In this document: positions 1 through 6,824 of the stretch, one piece after another | How positions within the stretch are numbered: position 1 is the stretch's first letter | Layout of the letters: every line of letters starts with the position of its first letter | DNA from: Ornithomonoglobus_A sp045532455 | Lineage (GTDB): Bacteria > Bacillota > Clostridia > UBA1381 | Assembly: GCA_045532455.1 (NCBI GenBank) | Contig: JAZSFX010000027.1 | Coordinates: 1 to 9,000, forward strand | DNA length: 9,000 bases | Direction of reading: 5' to 3' | Notes under the pieces: generated by a model | Told to the model about the DNA's origin: nothing | Databases searched by the model: none | The model's input: only the letters and a program-made list of their open reading frames with translations | Made by a program: the position numbers and the translations under genes

Positions 1-43
1 TTTAAAATTATAGTAACAAGATATACTACAGGAGGATAATGAA

Positions 44-1390
44 ATGAATATACGTTCAAGAAATATATTTATTACTGTAATAAGCACTGTAATATTCTTT
101 TGTGTAATTTCGCTTTTTATTGATTTCTTTTTGGAGAGACAATCTCCTGCAGGCGATATAGCAGGTAAAATAAGAACTTCTTACACCTCGGTTAGCATAA
201 ATGGTCAACTTATTCCCTCTTATGAATTTAAAAACAGTGTGTATATAGTTGCACAGGATTTGAAGTTATTTAATTTTAATATTAAAAATGACGAGAAAAC
301 ACATACTGTATATATTACAAATGGCGAGAATACTGATTTAAACAAGAAATATATATCAAAATTATCGCAGCTTGATGAAGAAGAAAAGGTTTTTTACCCC
401 ACACAGAATGTATATATAAATGACGTATATATTGTTTCGTATGCGACAAAGGAATATAACATAATTCCCGTTAATGCACTGAATAATATTGGCACTTGTT
501 CAAAAGAAGCAACTTCGGGAACAATAAAATGTACACTCTATTCTCCCGACAATAACTCCGAAAAAAGTAATGATAATGAGTTTTCACTTACTCCTGCTTC
601 TGCTAACCTTAATGTGAATTCAACTCATCCAAACGAAAATTCCCATACCCGTGTAATTGTATTAGATGCAGGCCATGGTAAATCCTCCTCATTAATGAGT
701 GATGACGAAAAGCAACAAAGCGGTTGGATTAAAAAGGACAATTCCTGGGGCGAGTGGCGGCATTGGAAAACCAACACTGTCCACGATGATTGTGAGGGCA
801 ACGGTTGCAGTGGCAGAGCGCCTGATGGCGGTAGTTGCTGGTATCCAATCGTTAACAGCGACAGAGATGTTGAGCCACAGCTAAATCTTAATAATGCACT
901 TGCCGCAAAAAAATATCTTGAGCAAATGGGATATACTGTAAGATTAACTCGTTCAACCAATGACGAAAATCCGTCTGTAACAAAGCGTTTGGGGCAATGC
1001 TATCCAAATGGCAATACTTCACTATCTCCCGACGCAGATGCTATTGTTTGTATTCATTCAAATGCAGGCGGCGGCAGTGGCAGTTGTTATATGTCCCTTT
1101 CGGGCACATACGACCAGAGACAGATACCGTCAGATTACATAGATGCAAGTAATAATCTTGGAAAAGCTATTAACGATAAAATTGTTTTCAATACAAGCCT
1201 TAAAGCATCAGGTAATGGAAGATTTGATGCCCTGCCCTCAGCAATACTTTTTTGCAAATCACCTGTTATAGTGGCATATCTCGAAATTGGTTTTTACGAT
1301 AATGCAAACGACCTCGAAATTTTAAAAAATGAATCGGATTTAATAGGCAAATCAATAGCCGAGGGAATTGACGCATATTTTAATAGTTAA
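44..1390 (+). CDS. N-acetylmuramoyl-L-alanine amidase (Amidase_3), membrane-anchored or secreted, with N-terminal wall/stalk-like domain
   Basis: Predicted zinc amidase that cleaves the bond between N-acetylmuramic acid and L-alanine in peptidoglycan, acting outside the membrane. The ATG is preceded by AGGAGG (30-35) with 8-base spacing. Residues about 8-28 are a hydrophobic helix (signal anchor or signal peptide). Residues about 48-165 contain two repeats of the form VSINGQ...YIVAQDL...HTVYI, resembling copper-amine-oxidase N-terminal-like (PF07833) surface modules. After a Ser/Asn-rich linker the catalytic domain starts at VIVLDAGHG. Probable zinc ligands are H211 (AGHG), E277 (before QLNLNNALAAKKYL) and H338 (IHSNAG); the catalytic Glu is E414 (LEIGF). 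About 60 residues separate H211 and E277, longer than usual, rich in Trp and Gly with Cys250, Cys255 and Cys265. Apparently monocistronic; ssrA follows with its own promoter. Family assignment is secure; cellular role (division, sporulation, remodelling) is unknown. Confidence 0.92.
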   Translation: MNIRSRNIFITVISTVIFFCVISLFIDFFLERQSPAGDIAGKIRTSYTSVSINGQLIPSYEFKNSVYIVAQDLKLFNFNIKNDEKTHTVYITNGENTDLNKKYISKLSQLDEEEKVFYPTQNVYINDVYIVSYATKEYNIIPVNALNNIGTCSKEATSGTIKCTLYSPDNNSEKSNDNEFSLTPASANLNVNSTHPNENSHTRVIVLDAGHGKSSSLMSDDEKQQSGWIKKDNSWGEWRHWKTNTVHDDCEGNGCSGRAPDGGSCWYPIVNSDRDVEPQLNLNNALAAKKYLEQMGYTVRLTRSTNDENPSVTKRLGQCYPNGNTSLSPDADAIVCIHSNAGGGSGSCYMSLSGTYDQRQIPSDYIDASNNLGKAINDKIVFNTSLKASGNGRFDALPSAILFCKSPVIVAYLEIGFYDNANDLEILKNESDLIGKSIAEGIDAYFNS

Positions 1391-1394
1391 ATTT

Positions 1395-1409
1395 TGACAT
1401 AAAATGTCA
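1395..1409. other. Short perfect dyad between the amidase gene and the ssrA promoter
   Basis: TGACAT-AAA-ATGTCA is a perfect 6-base inverted repeat with a 3-base centre, 4 bases after the amidase stop codon and 11 bases before the ssrA -35 box. It has no following T-run, so it would be a poor intrinsic terminator. It could be a small operator or chance in AT-rich DNA. Confidence 0.3.
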
Positions 1410-1420
1410 TAATAAACCGC

Positions 1421-1449
1421 TTGCAATTTGCATAAACTTATGGTACAAT
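1421..1449 (+). promoter_or_regulatory. Sigma-A-type promoter of ssrA
   Basis: TTGCAA (1421-1426), a 17-base spacer and TACAAT (1444-1449) give a strong housekeeping promoter. Transcription should start near 1456, leaving about 10 bases of 5' leader to be removed to make the mature tmRNA end at 1467. Confidence 0.8.
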
Positions 1450-1466
1450 ACATATTGTTAGCATTC

Positions 1467-1819
1467 GGGGCTGCAATGGTTTCGACGGGGATGATGAATC
1501 CCGAGTAGCGAGTAGCGGATGAGTCAGCCGCTTTAACAAGACTCAAACTTTAAATATAAACGCTAACAATAATAAATTAGCTTACGCTGCCTAATTGCAG
1601 CGTTGTCTCCCCTATGATTACCGACTTATAGGGCTTGGCATAATATTTTTCGGTGAACGTGAGTTGAGATTTGCTCTAATCTCTTCCATGACGTAAGAGC
1701 TACCCTTGATATAGCTTTGGTTATGAAGTTTTATCTTGGGGAATAAATAACATAACCTGCACTCGGAGAAGCTTGGGTGGACTTGTTTTCGGACACGAGT
1801 TCGATTCTCGTCAGCTCCA
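1467..1819 (+). ncRNA. ssrA: Transfer-messenger RNA (tmRNA, one-piece)
   Basis: tmRNA rescues stalled ribosomes: it acts as an alanine tRNA, then as a short mRNA that tags the unfinished protein for proteolysis. The 5' end GGGGCTG (1467-1473) pairs fully with CAGCTCC (1812-1818). The third pair is G-U, the alanine identity element. The conserved TTCGACGGGGA follows at the 5' side. The 3' side has the T arm ACGAG-TTCGATT-CTCGT. CCA is not encoded (TAA follows discriminator A1819), so it must be added after transcription. The reading frame at 1562-1594 encodes the tag, and its stop codon lies in the loop of the hairpin CGCTGC (1585-1590) / GCAGCG (1597-1602), as is usual. Length 353 bases is typical. 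Own promoter at 1421-1449 and own terminator at 1824-1862. Confidence 0.97.
1562..1594 (+). other. tmRNA proteolysis-tag reading frame (ANNNKLAYAA)
   Basis: From the resume codon GCT (1562-1564) the frame reads Ala-Asn-Asn-Asn-Lys-Leu-Ala-Tyr-Ala-Ala and ends at TAA (1592-1594). It has ten encoded residues, as in the E. coli tag ANDENYALAA, but ends AYAA instead of ALAA. The A-rich stretch just before it (about 1545-1560) fits the region that sets the resume point. Confidence 0.9.
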
Positions 1820-1823
1820 TAAC

Positions 1824-1862
1824 AAAAAAAACGCATAAATGCTTTGCATTTATGCGTTTTTT
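1824..1862. terminator. Bidirectional intrinsic terminator between ssrA and the MFS gene
   Basis: ACGCATAAATGC (1831-1842), a TTT loop, and GCATTTATGCGT (1846-1857) form a perfect 12-bp stem. It is flanked by an A-run (1824-1831) on one side and a T-run (1857-1862) on the other. It can therefore stop ssrA transcription on the plus strand and the hydrolase-MFS operon on the minus strand, whose stop codon is 1869-1871. Confidence 0.93.
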
Positions 1863-1868
1863 GTTATC

Positions 1869-3047
1869 TTATACTGCTATATTTTGTGAAGTTTTTTTCT
1901 TAAACAGAACGGGACACAAAAGTAGAAGAACTGTTGCAACTGCAAACACAATCAGGAACAGATTTTTGTATCCAAAACTTTCCGTAATTATACCGCCAAT
2001 GTATGAGCCGGCAAATTTTCCTAATCCAAATGAGGCTATTACCCACAAGCCTTGCGCCGATGCCATATTTTCCATTGGCACAACCGTCTTTATGTACGGT
2101 GTGGAGCTTGCCCACAAAAGCGCACTATATACTCCAACAAGGAATACTGAAATAGTTGCAAGATGATAACTTTGTGCAAGGAAATTCAATCCGCCTCTAA
2201 GCATTGTAACAACTGCAATAAGCATAAACATATACTTAAAGTTTGGCTTCTTTAAGATTTTACCAAACAGTAACATCAAAAGCCACTCTACAAATGTACC
2301 GATACTTAAGATAAGCGAATATGTTTTTAGACTACCGCCAAGTCCATCTGCTGAGGTGTAATAAACAGGAAGAAATGCATTGATTGTTGATGAACAAACA
2401 AACAATATAAACGTATAAACCAAGTACATATAAAACTCCTTAGAGTACTTGATTTTCTTTTTTGCTTCTTTTGCTGCCTGTACACCAATACCGTTTTCAC
2501 TCTTAGGTAGAAACAGTGTTGTGATTGCCGTGCTGAGTGCCAATATAATAACATACACAAAAAATATGTTATTGCTATTGCTTGGAAAAAGTACAAGCAC
2601 AATTCCCATTAAGCCAAAGCCGAGCGAGGCAAACGACCTGAAAAATCCAAATGAGAATTTGGTTTTTTCGTGTTCCTTTGATGCTATTGCATCAATCAGC
2701 GGCTGATGACACATATAGCAGCTATAGAATAATATTATTGATATAAATAGCATTGTTTTTGAAATGTTCAGATTCAAAAACGGAATTGAGAATACGCTTA
2801 ATAATATCAGCGTGATTACCAAAATCTTATCTGTTTTACCTGTCTTGTCTGCAAGCCTCGTCCATAAAAATTGTGAAATCATTGTTATTATAGCACCTAA
2901 AGCTTGTATCTGACCTATTAACTTATCTGTTCCATATGGCAGATTATGTATGTATATCGACAGAAAATTTTCCATCAAAAACTGCATTCCCCATGGTAAC
3001 AGAAATAAAACCGACAATATAATTGAAATTCTTTTTTGCTTATTCAT
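1869..3047 (-). CDS. Major facilitator superfamily transporter, sugar/nucleoside-symporter-like
   Basis: Predicted inner-membrane secondary transporter of 392 residues with about 12 hydrophobic segments, the normal MFS size. The loop between helices 2 and 3 carries the MFS motif A form WTRLADKTGKTDK (residues 62-74). The N-terminal pattern (PWGMQFLMENFLSIYI) and overall length recall the LacY/nucleoside-H+ symporter-like group, but the substrate cannot be read from the sequence. The ATG lies 2 bases after the stop codon of the hydrolase gene; the only Shine-Dalgarno-like match is GAGG about 13 bases upstream, inside that gene, so translational coupling is likely. Being the second gene after a cytoplasmic hydrolase suggests it imports that enzyme's substrate (inference). 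Ends at the terminator shared with ssrA. Confidence 0.88.
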   Translation of the reverse strand: MNKQKRISIILSVLFLLPWGMQFLMENFLSIYIHNLPYGTDKLIGQIQALGAIITMISQFLWTRLADKTGKTDKILVITLILLSVFSIPFLNLNISKTMLFISIILFYSCYMCHQPLIDAIASKEHEKTKFSFGFFRSFASLGFGLMGIVLVLFPSNSNNIFFVYVIILALSTAITTLFLPKSENGIGVQAAKEAKKKIKYSKEFYMYLVYTFILFVCSSTINAFLPVYYTSADGLGGSLKTYSLILSIGTFVEWLLMLLFGKILKKPNFKYMFMLIAVVTMLRGGLNFLAQSYHLATISVFLVGVYSALLWASSTPYIKTVVPMENMASAQGLWVIASFGLGKFAGSYIGGIITESFGYKNLFLIVFAVATVLLLLCPVLFKKKTSQNIAV

Positions 3048-3049
3048 GT

Positions 3050-4738
3050 TTATTTCACAACCTCGTAAGTATTCTTGTTATAGTCAACTGTGATTTTTGT
3101 ACCATCTGAGTATGTAACTCTGTAAACATTATCACATACTTTCTCGTGCTTATCCATTGTTTCGTATTGTAAGTAGTTTAGCTTATTATACTCATCATAC
3201 ATTTCCTTGATTTTATCTAATGAATCGTCGAGGATTTCGTCTGTATGAAGAAGCAGGTCCTCATCACCCATCCAGTTACCGCAGCTGTCGGGGGTTTCAT
3301 CAACATATTTTGAATTAAAGTATGCTAACGGTCTGCCGCCATATTCAATATACTTAAGATGACTCTTTTCTTCTTTAACGCAATAGTTTACTGTCTCTGT
3401 TGATGGATTATAAAGTATTGAGCCATGGAATACAAGCTGCCAGAATGGAATTGTTTCATCAACAATCGGATGTTGCTCGCCATAAAGATTATAGCTTGTA
3501 TATAGAACATGATCGATATAATCCGAAACAAAGTCGAATGGTCCCTCACTTGCAAAGCCGCCAAACATCTCTTGTGTTTCTTTTGCTATATCACATATAA
3601 CGGCTGCACTTTCCCTTGCAGTTGATGGGTGTTCCGTACTATAACAGTTTCTTGGCGGAAAGTTAGATAACACGTCTATATAGTGTATTCCCTTAAAGCC
3701 CATATCGTAAATATCTTTTAAATTACGTCTGGTATATTTTACTGTACATTTTGAACAGAGATGGAACGGTTGACCGCCACCCCATGCAATTTCATCACAC
3801 GAGTATTCCCCGTCTTCTTTAACAACAAGCTGATTTACGTCCCAATCAGAAGAAATTTCGTACATTTCGGTACTGTTTGTATGAACAACTATCTGATAAC
3901 CCTTATCCTGACTATACTTGCATAGTTCTCTTAGCTTTGCTTCACCACCGATTGATTCCTCTATTGGCAGAAGTTGTGGCCATCTTCCGTCGTGTCCCTT
4001 TATTTCAACACCAACAAGACAGATTTCTGCCTCTTTAACACCTCTTTTTTCAAGACCATCAATAATATCCTTAACCCTGTCTAATGTACAACCTAAAACA
4101 ACCTCAGGCTCGTTTTCAAGTGTCTGGTGCATAACTCTTGCAGGCACTGGCTTCCATGCAAGACGAACTCGTATTTCGGGTGATTTTACTGCATATTCAA
4201 GGTACTCGTTACCCTTTACACGCTCTTTTAAAAGTTTTGGATTTTTAATTTTACGATACATCATTGCCATATCATTATAATCTGTACCTACAGGAAGATT
4301 ATAATATTCAACAACTATATCCTCGTAGTGATTTTTCTCATTTAAGAAGAATTTAGGATAAATATAGTATTGGTTATCCTTAACACCGCAAACAATTCTG
4401 TATTCAAAAGTCATACCCGTAACAACAGCAAAAACCGATTTTTCAGATGTTTTAAAACCAAAGATACTCATTGAATTACTATCGGAAATATACTCACAAT
4501 CTTCTCTTTCCTTAAAATATGTAAGTATTGTACCATTCTCTTTTGTACCTCTTGGTGCAAAATAATACCCGTTTTCATCTGTTCCGCTTACAAGGTAATC
4601 GTACATAAAATCGATATACTTGGCATCTTTAGGAATATCTTCCTTCTTTATTGTTGCAATAACCTTGTTACCCTCGGTCTTTATTTGCGCATCAATAGTG
4701 CCAACAGAATTGTCGTTAAATATTATTCTATTATTCAT
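3050..4738 (-). CDS. Putative glycoside hydrolase-like TIM-barrel protein (GH101/DUF5696-like), cytoplasmic
   Basis: A 562-residue protein I recognise only tentatively. Residues about 1-200 look beta-rich (beta-sandwich type). From about 210 (IRVRLAWKPVPAR) alternating strands and helices suggest a (beta/alpha)8 barrel. D355 in GIHYIDVLSNFPP and E398 in GGFASEGPFDF sit at the ends of predicted barrel strands and resemble the nucleophile/acid pair of GH101-like retaining enzymes. No signal peptide is present, so it should act in the cytoplasm, unlike the secreted GH101 mucin-active enzymes. Start: ATG at 4738 has AAGGAGA 8 bases upstream; the longer reading frame would begin at a TTG that is itself the -35 box. 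First gene of the operon with the MFS transporter, divergent from an AraC regulator. Carbohydrate hydrolysis is likely; substrate unknown, and a non-catalytic role is not excluded. Confidence 0.75.
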   Translation of the reverse strand: MNNRIIFNDNSVGTIDAQIKTEGNKVIATIKKEDIPKDAKYIDFMYDYLVSGTDENGYYFAPRGTKENGTILTYFKEREDCEYISDSNSMSIFGFKTSEKSVFAVVTGMTFEYRIVCGVKDNQYYIYPKFFLNEKNHYEDIVVEYYNLPVGTDYNDMAMMYRKIKNPKLLKERVKGNEYLEYAVKSPEIRVRLAWKPVPARVMHQTLENEPEVVLGCTLDRVKDIIDGLEKRGVKEAEICLVGVEIKGHDGRWPQLLPIEESIGGEAKLRELCKYSQDKGYQIVVHTNSTEMYEISSDWDVNQLVVKEDGEYSCDEIAWGGGQPFHLCSKCTVKYTRRNLKDIYDMGFKGIHYIDVLSNFPPRNCYSTEHPSTARESAAVICDIAKETQEMFGGFASEGPFDFVSDYIDHVLYTSYNLYGEQHPIVDETIPFWQLVFHGSILYNPSTETVNYCVKEEKSHLKYIEYGGRPLAYFNSKYVDETPDSCGNWMGDEDLLLHTDEILDDSLDKIKEMYDEYNKLNYLQYETMDKHEKVCDNVYRVTYSDGTKITVDYNKNTYEVVK

Positions 4739-4768
4739 TTTATCTTTCTCCTTTTTTATATTTTTTAC

Positions 4769-4797
4769 TTGCAATTTTATTATAAGTATATTATAAT
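4769..4797 (+). promoter_or_regulatory. Promoter of the first AraC-family regulator gene
   Basis: TTGCAA (4769-4774), a 17-base spacer (4775-4791) and a perfect TATAAT (4792-4797). The start point would be near 4804, giving a leader of about 65 bases to the GTG at 4869. Its -35 box lies at the start point of the opposite promoter and vice versa, so two polymerases could not sit there at once. Confidence 0.7.
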
Positions 4798-4807
4798 ATA
4801 ATAGCAA
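4779..4807 (-). promoter_or_regulatory. Promoter of the hydrolase-MFS operon
   Basis: Read on the minus strand: TTGCTA (4807-4802), a 17-base spacer and a perfect TATAAT (4784-4779). The start point would be near 4772, giving a leader of about 34 bases to the ATG at 4738. It overlaps the regulator promoter almost completely. Confidence 0.75.
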
Positions 4808-4868
4808 GAAAAAAATATGTCATTAATTTGACTTTTTGTTCCGTTTAATAAAAAAGGTGGTGGATTGT

Positions 4869-5753
4869 GTGATAAAAACAACAGGTAATTTTAATAAAGA
4901 GTTATCACAATTTGAGTATATATGCTTCATTAACGAAAATCTTCAATATATTTTTAACAATTTAAGATTGGAGTTAAAGGAGCACAACAAGGCTGAGATT
5001 AATCCAGGATTTGTAAGCAAATCTCTTTTTGACAAGGATTTTCAATATACAATAAATTCACTGCACTTTGTTATTGACGGAAGTGCCGAGTTACACTTCA
5101 ATAATCAAACGAGGCCATTATCAAAGGGCGATATATTCTTTATCGGTAATCACGTAAAGTGCGACTGGCTATACACAAAACCGTCAAAGGAAATAACATT
5201 TTTATTTAATCTGTACTTAGGAAACTCAAAGGACCTTTTTTCGAACGTTAATGAGCCTTTGATTATTCACAAAAAGTTTGATATTGTAGAAAAAATGAAC
5301 AAGCTGTTTGATGAGGATAACTGCAGTTCGGTACTTAAAATAAAGAATATTTTTATGGACTGTTTACTTGACTTTTTAAATATTAATGAGGAGGATTTTA
5401 TAACCAATATAAACCTCTCTAAAAAATATAACGATATATTTGAGTATATAAACAACAATCTGTCTATAAACATAAAAATAAATGACCTCAAAAATGTTAC
5501 AAACTATTCCGACAGTTTTTTTACCAAGACATTTGTTAAGGATAATAATATAACACTAAAAAAATACATACACGACAAGGTAATGGCTGAGGTTGAACAA
5601 TTACTGCTGTATTCGGATTTACCAATTTCGGAAATATCCGACAGGTTTGACTTTTGTGAGCTTTCATATTTTACACGGTGGTTTAAAAACTACAAAAACT
5701 GCTCGCCTACCGAATACCGAAAAAAATACAAAAACAGAAAAAGTCTTTTATAA
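4869..5753 (+). CDS. AraC-family transcriptional regulator (cupin sensor + AraC HTH), beside the hydrolase operon
   Basis: A 294-residue one-component regulator: a small-molecule-binding cupin-like half (about residues 25-115, with FVIDGSAELHF and PLSKGDIFFIGN) followed by the AraC DNA-binding half with two helix-turn-helix units (about 195-290). The second HTH ends in the family signature FDFCELSYFTRWFKNYKNCS, then PTEYRKKY. I chose GTG at 4869 because AAGGTGGTG (4854-4862) lies 6 bases upstream; in-frame starts at 4836 (TTG) and 4857 (GTG) lack such a site. The gene is divergent from the hydrolase-MFS operon through a shared palindromic promoter, so it probably controls that operon and perhaps itself, in response to an unknown ligand. 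It is very rich in Asn, Lys and Ile and lower in GC than the M81 and M24 genes. Its stop codon lies within the terminator stem. Confidence 0.9.
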   Translation: MIKTTGNFNKELSQFEYICFINENLQYIFNNLRLELKEHNKAEINPGFVSKSLFDKDFQYTINSLHFVIDGSAELHFNNQTRPLSKGDIFFIGNHVKCDWLYTKPSKEITFLFNLYLGNSKDLFSNVNEPLIIHKKFDIVEKMNKLFDEDNCSSVLKIKNIFMDCLLDFLNINEEDFITNINLSKKYNDIFEYINNNLSINIKINDLKNVTNYSDSFFTKTFVKDNNITLKKYIHDKVMAEVEQLLLYSDLPISEISDRFDFCELSYFTRWFKNYKNCSPTEYRKKYKNRKSLL

Positions 5754-5781
5754 CTGTGTGTTATAAAAGACTTTAATTTTT
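5740..5781. terminator. Bidirectional terminator between convergent AraC genes
   Basis: AAAGTCTTTTATAAC (5740-5754) and GTTATAAAAGACTTT (5760-5774) form a perfect 15-bp stem with loop TGTGT. AATTTTT follows on the plus strand, and a T-rich tail (complement of the A-runs at 5719-5742) follows on the minus strand. The stem includes the stop codon of the plus-strand regulator (5751-5753). The plus-strand T-tract reaches into the stop codon of the minus-strand regulator (5780-5782). Confidence 0.9.
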
Positions 5782-6643
5782 AGTATAAATTATTTATTTT
5801 TTTGTATTCTGTAGGCGTCTGCCCTACTTTCTTTTTGAATATCTTTGCAAAGTACTGCGGACTTTCATAATGAAGTTTGTCCGCAATGGTTGTTATCTTT
5901 TCCTTTTTATCGAGAAGTTTTTTGGCTTCGTTTATTTTTAAATCCTGATAATACTGCATAATGGTAATTCCAAGCATTTCCTTGAATATACCATTAAGAT
6001 ACGTTTTTGAATAGAACATATCATCGCATATATCCGTTAGTGAAACTTTACCATATATATTCGAGCGCAGAATTCCTATAACCTCATTTACGATAGACTT
6101 CTTAATTTCGGAAGCATCTACCATAACCTGTATGTTACTTCTGATATACATTTCGTCCTGAACGAGTTTAATCAACACTTCTTCGATGTAATTTTCTATA
6201 AGTTGTTGAGAACCTAGCATTGGACTTTCTTTTAATGTAAGTTTATTGTTTATCGGGAAAACAAAGGTTGACTTTGCTTCTTTTAATATTTTTTCCAATA
6301 ACTCCTTAATCTCACCGTCTATACGACGACGTCCTTTAATAATAGAAATTATACTCGACTTACTCTTAAAGCATACAATGAGTACGCTTGCATTCTCATC
6401 TTTTTCAACAAAATATGAATGTTTGGAACCTGGCAATATCAAAAAGAAATCATTTCTTGTTAAAGTGGTATTTGTATTTTCATCTCTGCAAGTGATTTTA
6501 CCATCCTCAACATATACAAACTCATAAAAATCGTGAGCTTCTTCGGGATAAGAAAAATCAGAAATGTTCTTAAATTGCTCAATAGTAACAAGATGCTGGA
6601 CAGATATTAGTTTTTTTACGGTATAGGTATAATATTTTTTCAT
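5780..6643 (-). CDS. AraC-family transcriptional regulator (cupin sensor + AraC HTH), beside the M81-M24 operon
   Basis: A 287-residue regulator with the usual order: cupin-like ligand-binding half (about residues 25-105; HDFYEFVYVEDGKI, then RNDFFLILPGSKHSYFV) and C-terminal AraC DNA-binding half (about 185-285). The second HTH contains IADKLHYESPQYFAKIFKKK followed by VGQTPTEYKK, the typical family ending. Start: ATG at 6643 has GGAGA 7 bases upstream; a longer frame reaching 6703 has no such site, and its extra residues look untranslated. Transcribed divergently from the M81-M24 genes, which it probably regulates; convergent with the other AraC gene. The two regulators share the fold but little sequence in the sensor half, so this is not a recent duplication and they probably sense different ligands (inference). 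Confidence 0.9.
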   Translation of the reverse strand: MKKYYTYTVKKLISVQHLVTIEQFKNISDFSYPEEAHDFYEFVYVEDGKITCRDENTNTTLTRNDFFLILPGSKHSYFVEKDENASVLIVCFKSKSSIISIIKGRRRIDGEIKELLEKILKEAKSTFVFPINNKLTLKESPMLGSQQLIENYIEEVLIKLVQDEMYIRSNIQVMVDASEIKKSIVNEVIGILRSNIYGKVSLTDICDDMFYSKTYLNGIFKEMLGITIMQYYQDLKINEAKKLLDKKEKITTIADKLHYESPQYFAKIFKKKVGQTPTEYKKINNLY

Positions 6644-6743
6644 AAAAACTTCTCCGTTCTCAAATAAAAAAACAGTGTAAAATTTATGCTTGTAAAAAAG
6701 CAAACATAAAATTATTTATCTATATTATTTCCCCATTATCTTT

Positions 6744-6772
6744 AATTTAACACAGTAATGCACAAAAGTCAA
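6744..6772 (-). promoter_or_regulatory. Probable promoter of the second AraC-family gene
   Basis: On the minus strand, TTGACT (6772-6767), a 17-base spacer and TAAATT (6749-6744; four of six matches to consensus). The start point would be near 6737, leaving a leader of about 94 bases to the ATG at 6643. In the rest of the leader I saw only A/T-rich sequence and no strong hairpin. Confidence 0.5.
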
Positions 6773-6824
6773 GTTATATCAAAAAGAGTGTTTTTTTATA
6801 CACATTTTGCTTTTATTTTGTCCA

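Larger units (their letters stand above)
4761..4815. repeat. Long imperfect palindrome spanning the divergent promoters
   Basis: The left arm (4761-4784, containing CTTGC at 4768-4772) and the right arm (4792-4815, containing GCAAG at 4804-4808) are reverse complements at 21 of 24 positions, around a 7-base centre (4785-4791). The arms contain the -35 and -10 boxes of both divergent promoters. The G/C-containing CTTGC half-sites stand out in an otherwise A/T-only region. It may be read as promoter symmetry, as an operator, or as both. Confidence 0.8.

Noticed and set aside
22..27. TATACT as a -10 box for the amidase gene
   Set aside because: Its start point would fall inside the ribosome binding site, and no -35 region is visible. 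The real promoter probably lies before the window.
625..960. Minus-strand and other-frame open frames inside the amidase gene
   Set aside because: They are shadows of the conserved amidase catalytic domain, with no start signals.
1618..1836. Minus-strand open frame of 72 codons across ssrA
   Set aside because: It is entirely antisense to the well-supported tmRNA and its terminator, has no ribosome binding site of note, and is a known kind of spurious frame opposite tRNA-like sequence.
1812..1869. Genomic-island attachment site at the 3' end of ssrA
   Set aside because: ssrA is a common integration site, but there is no integrase gene and I saw no second copy of the ssrA 3' end in the window.
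4739..4807. N-terminal extension of the hydrolase gene to a TTG at 4807
   Set aside because: That TTG is the first triplet of the -35 box, so it would lie upstream of the transcript start. ATG 4738 has a good ribosome binding site.
4836..4868. Longer start for the first AraC gene at TTG 4836 or GTG 4857
   Set aside because: Neither has a Shine-Dalgarno sequence. AAGGTGGTG is positioned correctly only for GTG 4869.
6644..6703. N-terminal extension of the second AraC gene to 6703
   Set aside because: It has no ribosome binding site, whereas ATG 6643 has GGAGA at 7 bases. AraC-family proteins normally begin near here.
6696..6814. AAAAGCAAA (6696-6704) and TTTGCTTTT (6806-6814) as an inverted-repeat operator
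   Set aside because: They are only nine low-complexity bases, 101 bases apart, in A/T-rich DNA where such matches arise by chance.
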